Shown here in pieces: positions 8,863 through 17,839 of a stretch of DNA of 40,542 nucleotides (positions are counted from its first letter, which is position 1; each line of letters starts with the position of its first letter). The notes under the pieces were generated by a model. That model saw only the letters and a list, made by a program, of their open reading frames with translations. It did no database searches and was not told where the DNA came from. Origin of the DNA: an uncultured Pseudomonadota bacterium (GTDB taxonomy: Bacteria; Myxococcota_A; UBA9160; PR03). The stretch is from the NCBI GenBank assembly GCA_900696485.1, contig CAADGG010000058.1:1-40542 (forward strand), given 5' to 3'. The translations under genes were made by a program, and so were the position numbers.

Positions 8863-10779
8863 CTAGCTCCGTGTCCAACGGGCCCAGAAGCCGAGACCCA
8901 CGGCCGAGGCGAGCCCGACACCGGCGAGGGCGCTGATCGCGAGGGGCCCGGCCGCCCCGACGGCCGCCGGATCCGTGACGACCTCGCCGCCGCCGAACCC
9001 GAACACGCCCGCCATCGCCAGCGCCGTCCAAGCGGCCAGCGACCAGCCCGGACGTCGCGGCTCCGCTTCGAGCAGTCCGGGCAGGAACGGAATCCCGTAC
9101 CGGCCGAGCCGCGCCAGCAGGGCGCGCGCCCCCGTGCGCTCGCCGCGCGGCTCCCACGGTCCCACGTGTCGAGCCTCGAGCCGGCGCCGGGCGCACGCCG
9201 CGCACAACCCGTCGCTCGGCTCGCCGCTGCGACAATGCGCGCACAGCCGCGTCCCACAGTCGACACACGCGCGCGACGGGGTGCGGATCTGCGCGAGCGC
9301 CGTCGCGGCCGCGGCCAGGACCACGAACCCCAGCGCGACCCCCCACGGTCGCGTGCCGAGCACGCCCGGCGCCACCGGTGCGCGCAGGGCCACGGCGAGC
9401 GCCGGATCGGCGGCCGCGCGCAGCCGTGCCCGCAGCGCCGCCCGGTCGAGCGGAAGATCGGGCAGGGTCCCGTCGGAGTCGGCCATGCGCTGGGTCAACG
9501 CGCGGGTCCGGGCGGGATCGATCGCCTGGGCCGCCGCCAGGGCCGCCGCATGCGAATCCATGTCGATCGCGCGGACGTGGGCCTGCGCCAGGCTGAACCA
9601 GAGATCGGCCGACGGTTGCAGCTCGACCGCGCGTTGCAACAACGCGACGGCGCTGGCGGCATCGCCGGCGGCCAGATGCACCCGCGCCGTCTCGTCGAGC
9701 AGACTCGCCGTCGCGACACTCGGGTCCTCGAGGAGTTCCGCGGAGAGCGCTTGCGCGCGGACCAGATCCCCCCCGCGACGCGCCCGGCGCACGAGGATCT
9801 GCATCGCCAGCCGATCCCCGGCAGCGCTCGCACGCTCGAGACGCCGAGCGTCCGCGACGTCGATCCAGCCCCCTTCGGCGGCGACCGCCGCGAAGACGAC
9901 GGGGTCGGCCGAGAAGGATCCGAGCGCGCGGCCGGCGGCGCCGGCGAGCGGACCCAGCGCGACCACGACCAGTAGCGCCGCCGCCCCGAGAGCCCGACGC
10001 TGGCGTGTGTCTCCTGCCCACCAGCCGAGCGCGAAGAGCGCGAGCGCGATCCCGACAACGCCTTCCCCGAGCGCGGCGGGCAGCAGGATCAGCACCGCCA
10101 TCGCCGCGGCCTTCGCGAAATCGGGCATGCCGGGATCGAGCCGATGCGCGAGGTCATGGCCGGCGTGCGGCGAGGCCCGCAGGCCGCGCACGGCGATCCA
10201 CACGAGACCCGCACCGAGCACGGCGACGAACAGCAGCGTGAGCAGCGTCGCTTCGAGCCAGAGCCGGCTGGCGAGGTGATCGGGCAATGCGTAGAGCGCC
10301 GCTCGCGCGGCACGAGCCGCCGAGCCGATCCCGGCGCCTTCCGTCCACTCGGCGCGAGCCCGTGCGAGCTCGGCGGCGGGCAGACCCGGCGCGAGCCGCA
10401 CCGCGGCGTCCGCGCGCTCACGAAGCGAACCGAGGCTCGGATCGATCAGCAGTGCGCGTGCCAGCGGCTCGACGTCGCCGATCCCGAGCGCATTCGCGGC
10501 CCCGCGGACACGCTCGATCCGGGCGTCCAGCCCATCCGCCGGCGCCTGCCACGCCTGCACGAGACTTGCGAACGACAGCGGAACCGGTGAGCGGCGCGGA
10601 GCGGGGGGCTCCACGCGAGACGGACGGGGTTCGGCCACGGCCGCCGGCGGCGACACGACCGGAACCTCGACGCCATCCGCCGCTGCCGCGGCCAGCACAA
10701 GCGGCGGCGAGCCGGCGATCGCCAGCGCCAGGACGGCTCCGCAGACCGTCCGCCCGGGATGCAGCGGAATCCGGCTCAA
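8863..10779 (-). CDS. Exported/membrane TPR protein with zinc ribbon
   Basis: 638 aa with a TTG start preceded by GGAGGGG at good spacing. Residues 1-~31 look like a signal peptide or anchor (AVLALAIAGSPPLVLA). A proline-rich stretch follows, then helical repeats (~100-175), membrane helices near 176-198, 222-255 and 262-282, a TPR-like region (~318-430; LAAGDAASAVALLQRAVELQP), and another TM (~478-497). A Cys4-6 cluster at ~505-529 (CVDCGTRLCAHC..LCAACA) looks like a zinc ribbon. Two more hydrophobic segments end the protein. It is the first gene of the phoH-ybeY-lnt-prfB-lysS run and is divergent from rpsT across a 158-bp gap. No function is assigned. The mix of TPRs and a zinc ribbon suggests protein binding. 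Confidence 0.82.
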   Translation of the reverse strand: MSRIPLHPGRTVCGAVLALAIAGSPPLVLAAAAADGVEVPVVSPPAAVAEPRPSRVEPPAPRRSPVPLSFASLVQAWQAPADGLDARIERVRGAANALGIGDVEPLARALLIDPSLGSLRERADAAVRLAPGLPAAELARARAEWTEGAGIGSAARAARAALYALPDHLASRLWLEATLLTLLFVAVLGAGLVWIAVRGLRASPHAGHDLAHRLDPGMPDFAKAAAMAVLILLPAALGEGVVGIALALFALGWWAGDTRQRRALGAAALLVVVALGPLAGAAGRALGSFSADPVVFAAVAAEGGWIDVADARRLERASAAGDRLAMQILVRRARRGGDLVRAQALSAELLEDPSVATASLLDETARVHLAAGDAASAVALLQRAVELQPSADLWFSLAQAHVRAIDMDSHAAALAAAQAIDPARTRALTQRMADSDGTLPDLPLDRAALRARLRAAADPALAVALRAPVAPGVLGTRPWGVALGFVVLAAAATALAQIRTPSRACVDCGTRLCAHCRSGEPSDGLCAACARRRLEARHVGPWEPRGERTGARALLARLGRYGIPFLPGLLEAEPRRPGWSLAAWTALAMAGVFGFGGGEVVTDPAAVGAAGPLAISALAGVGLASAVGLGFWARWTRS

Positions 10780-10937
10780 ACGCTTCCCCTCCGGACACTC
10801 GGGTCCGCCGGTTCTATCGGCCGCCCGTGGCGTCGGATGAAGCGCGGGGCCTCCGGGCGCCGGGAAGAGCCGTCCGCTGGCGTGTGCTGCCGGTGCCGCC
10901 TATGTTCGGCGCCCCTCGCAGCCCGGAGATCGATGCC

Positions 10938-11225
10938 TTGGCCAACCACAAGTCCGCCGAGAAGCGCGCCCGCCAGAACGCCAAGCGCCGCGACCGCAAC
11001 CGCACCGTCCGCGCCCGGACGCGGAGCGTGGTCCGAGGCGTGCGCGCCGACCTCGAGCAGGGCACCGGGGACCTCGCCGTCCGCGCGCGTGAGGCCGAGA
11101 GCGCTCTGCGCCGAGCAGCCACCAAGGGCGTGATCCCGAAGCGCCGCGCGAGCCGCCTCGTCTCGCGCATCGCGAAGCATGCCAGCCGCTCGAACGCGTC
11201 GCACGGGTCGCCCGCGAAGAGCTGA
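10938..11225 (+). CDS. rpsT: 30S ribosomal protein S20
   Basis: 95 aa, basic and helical. It begins (M)ANHKSAEKRARQNAKRRDRN, the S20 signature, and contains ATKGVIPKRRASRLVSRI near the C-terminus. S20 binds 16S rRNA early in 30S assembly. The start is TTG at 10938 with GGAG (10925-10928) nine bases upstream; the nearby ATG at 10933 is in another frame. TTG or other weak starts are known for rpsT and are linked to its autoregulation in E. coli, so the choice may matter here too. It is one of the few plus-strand genes. A GC-rich inverted repeat follows directly and is shared with the convergent holA. Confidence 0.95.
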   Translation: MANHKSAEKRARQNAKRRDRNRTVRARTRSVVRGVRADLEQGTGDLAVRAREAESALRRAATKGVIPKRRASRLVSRIAKHASRSNASHGSPAKS

Positions 11226-11253
11226 GGCGCGCCGGCGCAGCCCGGAGCGCGCC
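11226..11253. terminator. Probable shared terminator hairpin between rpsT and holA
   Basis: ggcgcgc (11226-11232) and gcgcgcc (11247-11253) form a perfect 7-bp stem with a 14-nt loop, starting at the base after the rpsT stop and ending 9 bp before the holA stop. The genes are convergent, so a symmetric hairpin could serve both. There is no T-run on either side, so termination is inferred from position only. Confidence 0.45.
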
Positions 11254-11262
11254 GTGCGCGGA

Positions 11263-12243
11263 TCAGGCGCCGAGGTTGAGGACGAGTCGCTCGAGCGCCA
11301 GTTCCGGCGCCAGGGCGCCCTGCCCCTTCAAGGCTTCGTCGGTCTCGTGGATCGCCCGCAGGCCCGCGAGCAGGCGCGCCACGGAGTAGCGACGCGCCTG
11401 GCTCTCGAGCTTGCGGACCACGAACGGCGGGCCGGCGACTCGTCCGCCGCTGCGTACGCGCAGGATCCTGCGCATGTGACTCGCGAGCGCCCCGAGCACG
11501 ACCGGTGGCGGGGTTCCCGCGCCGAGCAGATTCGCCAACACCACGATCGCGTCGGCGGAGCGTCCCTCGCCGATCGCATCGGTGAGATCCCAGACCCGCT
11601 CGTCGGCCAGATCTGCCACGCCGATCGTCACGTGTGCGAGCGTGATCGTCTGACCCGGCCCTGCGAGCAGTGCCGCCTTCTCGATTTCACTGCGGAGTCG
11701 CAGGAGCTGCGGACCGATCCGCTCGACCAGTCGCTCGGCCGCCTCGCCGTCGATCTCGGCACCGATGCGGCGGGCCTCGCGGCGCGCAAAGGCCGCGAGT
11801 TCGCGCGCATGTCCGGGCGCCTCGCATTCGACGAGCGCGGCGGGTTCCGCGGCGAATGCCTTGACCCAGGCCAGGCGGCGGTCGACCCCGCCCGCTGTCA
11901 CCACGAGGACCGACGACGCATCGACCGGCTGCGCGCGCACCAACGCCGGCAGCGCCTCGCTCAACGCCTTCCAGCCACCCCGCCCGCCGACCGGCTCACG
12001 CAACCACACGAGCCGGCGCGGCGTCAGGATCGGCAGCGTGTGCAGGGCATCCGCCAGCCGGCCGGGCGCGGTTTCGTCGCCCTCGAGACGATCGCTGTTG
12101 AAGTCCTCGGGGCCCTCGGCGAGCACCGCGCGGCGCAGCGCCGCCAGGGCGTCGTCGCGCAGCAGTGGCTCGCTGCCGGCCAGGAGATACGCCGGCCGCA
12201 GCTTCCCGGCAGCCAACTCGGCTGCCAGTTCGTCGGGCGTCAA
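11263..12243 (-). CDS. holA: DNA polymerase III subunit delta
   Basis: 326 aa. Delta opens the beta sliding clamp as part of the clamp-loader complex. The N-terminus has the family signature LRPAYLLAGSEPLLRDDALAALR, then NSDRLEGDE and the LPILTPRRLVWLR strand. C-terminal blocks FALTDAIGE-like (VWDLTDAIGEG), LLGAGTPPPVVLGALASHMRRIL and a final DEALKG..APELALERLVLNL helix are as in HolA. The TTG start overlaps the upstream lptE stop (TTGA). The lptE-holA-rpsT neighbourhood is typical of proteobacteria. Confidence 0.94.
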   Translation of the reverse strand: MTPDELAAELAAGKLRPAYLLAGSEPLLRDDALAALRRAVLAEGPEDFNSDRLEGDETAPGRLADALHTLPILTPRRLVWLREPVGGRGGWKALSEALPALVRAQPVDASSVLVVTAGGVDRRLAWVKAFAAEPAALVECEAPGHARELAAFARREARRIGAEIDGEAAERLVERIGPQLLRLRSEIEKAALLAGPGQTITLAHVTIGVADLADERVWDLTDAIGEGRSADAIVVLANLLGAGTPPPVVLGALASHMRRILRVRSGGRVAGPPFVVRKLESQARRYSVARLLAGLRAIHETDEALKGQGALAPELALERLVLNLGA

Positions 12244-12902
12244 CGCGCCGCCGTGAGGCGTTCCGCCAGCGCGTCATGGACGCGCCCGGCGATCAGTTGA
12301 GAGAGGCGCCGCAGGGCCTCCTCGCGATTCTTGCGCTCGACTTCGACGTCCGCACTCGCGAGGTACAGCTCCCAGTCGCGCAACGAAGTATTGTCGAAGG
12401 TCAGTTCCGTTCCGTCCGGCCGCCGGGCGACCAGCCGCACGGGCAGCTCGACTTCGAACTCGAGCGCCAGCTCGACGGACGAGAAGCTGCGCGAGCGCGT
12501 CGTCAGCGGCAGCACGGCTCCGGAGAGCACGAGATCCGCGCTGGCCGCCTGGCGCACGACCTGGACCCCGCCACGGCGGGTGAACTCTCGCCGCAACGCA
12601 TCGGTCACGAGCCGCTCGACACCCGGCTCGAAGGACCGGTTGCTCAGCGGTTCGATCGCCACCCGCTGCACGTCTCCGAACCCGCCGGCGTAGCGGACCA
12701 TCCGATACTGGGAGCAGCCGAGCGGAGCGCCCGCCAGCACGAGGACCGAGAGCCACGCCAAACCGAGCGTCGCCCAGGAGGGAACGCGGGCCGCAGCGTT
12801 GCGCGATCCGAGCGGTCGGAACACGGCGGTCCGGAACACGCCGGATCGAAGCCGGGGCGCGGGGGACCCGAACGAGCGGAGCGGGGACGACACGCGGCGC
12901 AT
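12240..12902 (-). CDS. lptE: LPS-assembly lipoprotein LptE
   Basis: 220 aa from ATG 12902. LptE plugs the LptD barrel that inserts LPS in the outer membrane. A hydrophobic signal segment (~45-60, LGLAWLSVLVLAGAPLGC) leads to a candidate lipidated Cys63. The lipobox is imperfect, with Pro at -3. The mature part carries the family's IEPLSNRSFEPGVERLVTDALRREFTRRGG block, the QxAxxADLVLSGAVL strand and the EREEAL-like C-terminal helix. The 40-residue basic lead before the signal is long for a lipoprotein, so a GTG at 12824 (or nearby) may be the true start. It lies 25 bp after the MCP gene and overlaps holA. Confidence 0.85.
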   Translation of the reverse strand: MRRVSSPLRSFGSPAPRLRSGVFRTAVFRPLGSRNAAARVPSWATLGLAWLSVLVLAGAPLGCSQYRMVRYAGGFGDVQRVAIEPLSNRSFEPGVERLVTDALRREFTRRGGVQVVRQAASADLVLSGAVLPLTTRSRSFSSVELALEFEVELPVRLVARRPDGTELTFDNTSLRDWELYLASADVEVERKNREEALRRLSQLIAGRVHDALAERLTAAR

Positions 12903-12927
12903 GGCGTCTGTCCATAGCAGAACGCCC

Positions 12928-15510
12928 TTACAGGCGGAAGCGCCCGATCTCCTCTCGCAGCGTCTCGGCGGCGGCCCGCAGGTCACCGGTCGAACGCTCG
13001 GCCTGGCCGGCCGCCTCGTGGTTGGCACGGGCGCCCTCGGAGACCTGTCCGACGAAGGCCGCTGCTTGCTGGCAGGCCGCCGTCTGGTCCTGGAGCGCCT
13101 GGTAGATCCGCTCGACGGCCTGCCGCACGACCTCGACGCCCGCGCGGATCTGATTGCCGCCGCGCGCCTGCTCCTCCGTCGTGCGATACACCTGTTGGGA
13201 GATGTCACGCATCGTGGCGGTGCCACCGAGCACGACCTCGTTGCCCTCCTCCTGCTCTCGTGTCGCGCTGCGCAGTTGTTCGACGCTGACCCGGATGCCG
13301 TCCATCAGGGTCTGGACGTGGCCCGCCGCCTTGCTCTGCTCCTGCACGGCCGCGACGATCTCGGCGATGCGCTGGCCGCTTTCGCGCGCCGTGCGGGTGA
13401 TCGCCTCGAGCGACTCCCCCGCTTCCGCCGAGCGCTCGACGCCGACCCACACGCTTTCGCTGCCGCGTTCGATCGCGGTGATCGCGGCGCCGCTCTCCTC
13501 CTGCACCGCCCGGATCAGCGTGCCGATCTCCTTGGTGCTCGACATCACCCGGTCGGCCAGCTCCTTGATCTCGTCGGCGACGACGGAGAAGGCCCGACCC
13601 TGCTCTCCCGCCTGCGCGGCGATGATGGCGGCGTTCAGCGCGAGCAGGTTGGTCTCGTCGGCGACGTCGTCGATCACGTCGACGATCGCACCGATCTCCT
13701 TGGCGCGGCCGCCGAGGCCGCGAATCACCTGCTCCACGGTGTCGGTCGCATCGCGGATCGCCTCCATGCCGGTGATCGTCTCCTGGACCTTCTGACGTCC
13801 CCCCTCGGCGACGCTGACCACCTGGGCCGAGAGACGGGCAGTCTCGGCGGCGTTGCCATCGACTTCTCGCATCGAGCCCGCCATCTCCTCCACCGAGGAC
13901 TGCGTCTCGATGGCGGCTTCGGACAGGCCTTCGACGTGCCGCGCCATCTCGGTCACGCTGCGGATCATCTGTTCGATCGAACTCGACGCCTCGTCGATCT
14001 TGCCGGACAGCACCGATGCGGTCTGGTTCAGTTCCTCGCCGGCGGCACCCATCTCGAGAATCGAGCTCGACGACTCCTCGACCGATGCGGACAGCTCCTG
14101 GGCCGAGCTGGTGATGCCGGCCACCTGCTCGCGCACCGCGTCGGTCGACGCCCGCGCGCGCGTCACGGCCTGCTCCTGATCCGCCGCCGCCGCGGCGACG
14201 GCTCCGCCGACGGCGCCGAGTTCGGCCGCCGCCCCCTCGACGCGCTCGGCGGCCTGCGTCACGCGGCCCACCGTCTCGCGCAACGCCTGCCGCATGCGGT
14301 CGAACGCGCGCCCGAGATCACCCAGTTCGTCCTCGGACTCGAAGATCTCGGCGCGGTCGAGAGCGCCCCGCGCGATCCGATCCGCCTCGGCGCGCAGCGC
14401 GGTCAGACCTCCGCTGAGATCCCGGGCGACGATCTGGGCCGAGGCACAGGACACGAGCAGCGCCAGCAACAGCAATCCGAGCAGCTCCGGCGTCGCACCG
14501 ATCGCCCGGGCCGGCAGCGCGCTCGCCCGCAGCATCGCCACGAGCACACGTCGGCCATCCTCGCTGGTGCGCCAGGCGAGATAGCGCCCGTCGACGAAGC
14601 CGGAACCGACGCCGCTTCCGGCCTTGATGTCGGCCGGCATCGCGACTTCCTCGGCGTCGGGTCCACGGCCGCCGACGAGAGAGCCCGTCTCCGCGTCGTA
14701 GAGAGCGAACGAGCCGTCCGTCGCGGAGATCGGCAGGGATGCCAGCGACAACGCGGCCGGTGACTGTTCGATGCGGTCGTCGAGCCACTGTTGCTGCTGC
14801 TCGTGAACGACCGCCGCGACCGCCATCCCCACCTGGCGTTGCGCGACGCTCAGCATCGCGACCACCGGGACCACCGTCGTGATCAATACGGTCGCCTGCA
14901 GTTTCCAGGCGAGCGGCAGCGGACGGGCCGCCTTGGCACGCAGGTCGGGATCCGCGATCGTGCGTGCCAGCCGCGCACGGATCGGCGCGATGTCGCGCTT
15001 GAACAGGAAGGTCACGAACGGACTCGAGAACGCTCCGCCGAGCGCGCCGGCCAGCAACAGGGTTCCGACGTCCCACGCGGTGACGCTCGGCACCCACATG
15101 CGCAGCGTCAGACCGACGGCGAGAGCGCCCGACGGCCACAAGATGAAGGAACTGAGCAGCACCTCGCGCACGACGTCGATGGAGGCGCCGAAGGCCCGCA
15201 GATCATCCTGCTCCGTCGCGGTGCCGGCGGCCTCGAGATCGAGCCAGTGGACCAGGATCCGGATCGCCTGCTGGAACATCTGCGAGGCCACCACCAGCGC
15301 GACGATCCAGACCGCCACCACGACGAAGAAACGCTGCCAGAGAGCCGGCCCCCAGTCGAGCAGACGACTCAGGAAGATCGCGATCACGCTGACGTTGATG
15401 ACGCCGGAGAGCAGCGTCAGGAGGTTCCAGCGCAGGAACATCCGGCGCCCGGGAGAGCCCTTCGTTCTTCGCTCGGCGTGACCGTTCTCTACCGACATGA
15501 TTCGCCTCAT
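12928..15510 (-). CDS. Methyl-accepting chemotaxis protein with multi-TM N-terminal module
   Basis: 860 aa receptor. Four hydrophobic helices (~28-50, 60-82, 113-137, 145-170) form a membrane module. A fifth TM (~205-223), a ~115 aa extracytoplasmic loop (FALYDAETGSLVGG..DGRYLAW) and a sixth TM (~340-360) follow. HAMP is at ~360-415 (ESEDELGDLGRAFDRM). The rest is a long MA signalling helical hairpin whose tip reads DETNLLALNAAIIAAQAGEQGRAFSVVADEI; the usual Glu in AAIEAA is Ile here. The start overlaps the upstream cheY stop (ATGA); ATG 15498 is an alternative. This is the only receptor in the operon and the last che gene. Its ligand is unknown. Confidence 0.93.
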   Translation of the reverse strand: MRRIMSVENGHAERRTKGSPGRRMFLRWNLLTLLSGVINVSVIAIFLSRLLDWGPALWQRFFVVVAVWIVALVVASQMFQQAIRILVHWLDLEAAGTATEQDDLRAFGASIDVVREVLLSSFILWPSGALAVGLTLRMWVPSVTAWDVGTLLLAGALGGAFSSPFVTFLFKRDIAPIRARLARTIADPDLRAKAARPLPLAWKLQATVLITTVVPVVAMLSVAQRQVGMAVAAVVHEQQQQWLDDRIEQSPAALSLASLPISATDGSFALYDAETGSLVGGRGPDAEEVAMPADIKAGSGVGSGFVDGRYLAWRTSEDGRRVLVAMLRASALPARAIGATPELLGLLLLALLVSCASAQIVARDLSGGLTALRAEADRIARGALDRAEIFESEDELGDLGRAFDRMRQALRETVGRVTQAAERVEGAAAELGAVGGAVAAAAADQEQAVTRARASTDAVREQVAGITSSAQELSASVEESSSSILEMGAAGEELNQTASVLSGKIDEASSSIEQMIRSVTEMARHVEGLSEAAIETQSSVEEMAGSMREVDGNAAETARLSAQVVSVAEGGRQKVQETITGMEAIRDATDTVEQVIRGLGGRAKEIGAIVDVIDDVADETNLLALNAAIIAAQAGEQGRAFSVVADEIKELADRVMSSTKEIGTLIRAVQEESGAAITAIERGSESVWVGVERSAEAGESLEAITRTARESGQRIAEIVAAVQEQSKAAGHVQTLMDGIRVSVEQLRSATREQEEGNEVVLGGTATMRDISQQVYRTTEEQARGGNQIRAGVEVVRQAVERIYQALQDQTAACQQAAAFVGQVSEGARANHEAAGQAERSTGDLRAAAETLREEIGRFRL

Positions 15511-15884
15511 CCGACCTTCAACAGGCCCTTGGCGACCTGCAGGACTTTGTTCGCCTGAATGGGTTTGCACAGGTACTCATCGGCTCCCAACGCCAGCGCC
15601 CGCTCGCGGTCCTCCTTGGCGCCCTCGGTGGTGATCACGACGATCGGCATGCTCTTGAGGCTCTCCTCGCCGCGGATCAGGCTGATCAGTTTGAGGCCGT
15701 CCATGACCGGCATGTTGATGTCCACCAACGCCAGGTCGAAGTGATCGCTCGTCACCTTGCGCAAGCCATCCATACCATCCTGGGCTTCGACGATGTCGAT
15801 GTCTTTCAGGCGCTTCAACGCGAAGACCAGCAGCTGCCGCATGGTCGGGCTGTCTTCGACGATCAAAATTCGGTGTCGGCCCAT
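15507..15884 (-). CDS. cheY: CheY-like response regulator (single receiver domain)
   Basis: 125 aa, receiver only. All phosphorylation residues are present: acidic pair Glu10/Asp11 (IVEDSPTMRQ), phosphoacceptor Asp55 (LVDINMP), Thr86/Thr87 and Lys108 (CKP). The ATG is preceded by GGGGAGG at good spacing. It should be phosphorylated by the CheA of this operon and act as a diffusible output or phosphate sink. It is one of two stand-alone receivers in the cluster; which carries output cannot be told from sequence. The downstream MCP start overlaps its stop. Confidence 0.94.
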   Translation of the reverse strand: MGRHRILIVEDSPTMRQLLVFALKRLKDIDIVEAQDGMDGLRKVTSDHFDLALVDINMPVMDGLKLISLIRGEESLKSMPIVVITTEGAKEDRERALALGADEYLCKPIQANKVLQVAKGLLKVG

Positions 15885-15933
15885 GTCGATTCCTCCCCAC
15901 TCCGTCCGGAAGCGGACCGGGAGCGGACGCCCC

Positions 15934-16752
15934 TCACTTGGTCAGCAGATCGATGAAACCCTGGATCGTGTTGAGTTTGCGTTCGGATTGCGAATAGAGT
16001 CGTGCCGCGAAGATCGCAGTGGCCGCGTGGCCCGCGAGCAACGTGAACAGCTCGTGGTCCAGCGGCGTGAAGCCGGCCTTCTGCTCCAGCAGCCGGTGGA
16101 TCGCGATCGCCCCGATCGGCCGTTCCTGGACCCGCAACGGGATCGCGACGATCGGCTGACCGATCTCGTCCTCCTCCGATGCCTCTTCGGAGCAGGCCGT
16201 CTCACCACTGGCCAGCGCGCCCCCGATCAATCCCTGTCCCATCCGGCACACCGGGAAGTCGCTCAGCACGGCCCCCTCGGAGGCGACGGCGGAGAGCGCT
16301 CCGGTCTTCTCGTCGAGCACGTAGATGGCGAATACCTCGGCGCCGATCAGGTTGATCACGATCTCTACGATGATCTGCAGTACCTCCTGCAGATACAACG
16401 TCGAGTGGAGCTGGAAGCTCGCGACATAGAGGCTGGCGAGATTGTTGTTCTCCTCCTCGATCTCGATGTAGCGCTCGGTGAAATGGCGGTTCTCGTCCTC
16501 GACGGACTGCAAGCGCTCGAGCATGTCGCTGCGCTCGCCTTCCAGACTCGCGATCCGGGCCAGCAGTTCGCGCCGCAACTTCTCCCATTCGTGCTCGTCG
16601 GAGGCGGCCAGTTGCTGCGTCTCGACGCGTGCGACCTCGCGGCGCAGGCGCTCGTTCTCGCGCAGCAGCTCCTGGGTGAACTCGGCGCCTTTGCGAAACA
16701 GCCCGAGCACCTCCTCCGCCCTGGAGAAGAGACCTTCGCGCTTCTCACTCAT
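15934..16752 (-). CDS. Coiled-coil / GAF-domain protein in the che operon
   Basis: 272 aa. Residues ~10-105 are a strongly charged heptad-like coiled coil (LLRENERLRREV..ASLEGERSDMLERLQSVEDEN). Residues ~110-260 form a GAF domain (LHSTLYLQEVLQIIVEIVINLIGAEVFAIYVLDEKTG; GLIGGALASGE; PLRVQERPIGAIAIHRL). The ATG has GGAGG eight bases upstream and overlaps the cheB end by eight bases. GAF domains bind small molecules or dimerise; no ligand residues can be assigned. Its place between cheB and cheY suggests a soluble accessory sensor or scaffold, which is inference. Confidence 0.85.
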   Translation of the reverse strand: MSEKREGLFSRAEEVLGLFRKGAEFTQELLRENERLRREVARVETQQLAASDEHEWEKLRRELLARIASLEGERSDMLERLQSVEDENRHFTERYIEIEEENNNLASLYVASFQLHSTLYLQEVLQIIVEIVINLIGAEVFAIYVLDEKTGALSAVASEGAVLSDFPVCRMGQGLIGGALASGETACSEEASEEDEIGQPIVAIPLRVQERPIGAIAIHRLLEQKAGFTPLDHELFTLLAGHAATAIFAARLYSQSERKLNTIQGFIDLLTK

Positions 16753-17839
16753 GCCGGTTCCCTCCGCCCCGGTTCCGCACCGTTCGATCATTTCCCGCAA
16801 GGCCTCCATCGATCACCGCGACGATCCGCTGGAGCGGCAGCACGGCGTCCACGGCGCCCGTCCGGATCGCCTGCTGCGGCATCCCGAAGACCACCGCGGT
16901 CTCCTCGGACTCTGCCACCACGCGGCCTCCGGCTTGCCGCACCGCGAGGACGCCGCCGCGACCATCATCCCCCATGCCGGTGAGCACGATCGCCAGCAGA
17001 TCCCGCCCGGCGAAGTGCTTCGCCGCGGAGATGAAGAGCCGATCCACGGAGGGGGCGTACTTGTCTCCGGGAGCCGCGCTGGCGAGCCGGACCAGCATCC
17101 GCGCGCCGCTGCGCTCGAACTCGAGATGGCGCCCGCCCGGGGCGATCAGCACCAGGCCCGCCGCCGGCTCGTCCCCGTCTTCGGCCTCCCGCGCCGAGAA
17201 GGCCGTCAGTCGGTCGATCCGCTCGGCGAACCCCCGCGTGAAACCGGCCGGCATGTGCTGGGCGACCACGATCGCGGCCGACGGGGCGGACACGAAAGTG
17301 CCGAAGATCTGCATCAGGGCGGCGGGGCCGCCGGTCGAGGATCCGATCGCGACGAAACGCGGCGCGGCCTCGGATCGTTTCGCGGTGGTGCTGACCACGG
17401 GCTGGGCGGTCAGGCGCTCGCGGACCTTCTCGATGCGAAGCTGCCGGACGCTGTGCACCTTGCGCAACAGCTCCTGCTCGATCCGCTCGAGCTCGGGTCC
17501 GGCGCGGGGGGTCGGCTTGGCGATGAAGTCCACGGCGCCGAAGTCGAGGGCGCGGAATACGTCCTGGTCGCCCGTCCGGCCGCTGATGACGATCACCGGC
17601 GTCGGGCAGCGGCTCATCACCAGGCGCAGGAACGTGAACCCGTCCATCCGCGGCATTTCGAGGTCCAGGGTGATGAGATCCGGCTTCAGGTCGAAGGTCT
17701 TGCGCAGAGCCTCCTCTCCGTCGGCAGCCGCCCCCACCACCTCACAGAGCGGGGAGCGCTCGAGCATGCTCGAGATCGTGCGCCGGCTGAACGCCGAGTC
17801 GTCGATCACCAGGACGCGAATCCGGCCTTGCGGCTTCAT
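16745..17839 (-). CDS. cheB: Chemoreceptor methylesterase/deamidase CheB
   Basis: 364 aa. An N-terminal receiver (Asp13/Asp14, phosphoacceptor Asp59 in TLDLEMP, Lys in AKP) is joined by a linker to a CheB esterase domain. The catalytic triad is visible: Ser168 in GSSTGG, His195 in QHMPAGF and Asp291 in GMGDDG. The enzyme removes methyl groups from receptor glutamates and is activated by CheA phosphotransfer. The ATG overlaps the cheR stop (ATGA). Together with CheR it gives the pathway a full adaptation module. Confidence 0.96.
   Translation of the reverse strand: MKPQGRIRVLVIDDSAFSRRTISSMLERSPLCEVVGAAADGEEALRKTFDLKPDLITLDLEMPRMDGFTFLRLVMSRCPTPVIVISGRTGDQDVFRALDFGAVDFIAKPTPRAGPELERIEQELLRKVHSVRQLRIEKVRERLTAQPVVSTTAKRSEAAPRFVAIGSSTGGPAALMQIFGTFVSAPSAAIVVAQHMPAGFTRGFAERIDRLTAFSAREAEDGDEPAAGLVLIAPGGRHLEFERSGARMLVRLASAAPGDKYAPSVDRLFISAAKHFAGRDLLAIVLTGMGDDGRGGVLAVRQAGGRVVAESEETAVVFGMPQQAIRTGAVDAVLPLQRIVAVIDGGLAGNDRTVRNRGGGNRHE

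Noticed and set aside
10810..10830. GCCGATAG on the minus strand as a sigma-28 -10 element before the TPR gene
   Set aside because: No TAAA-type -35 at the required distance, so only half a site.
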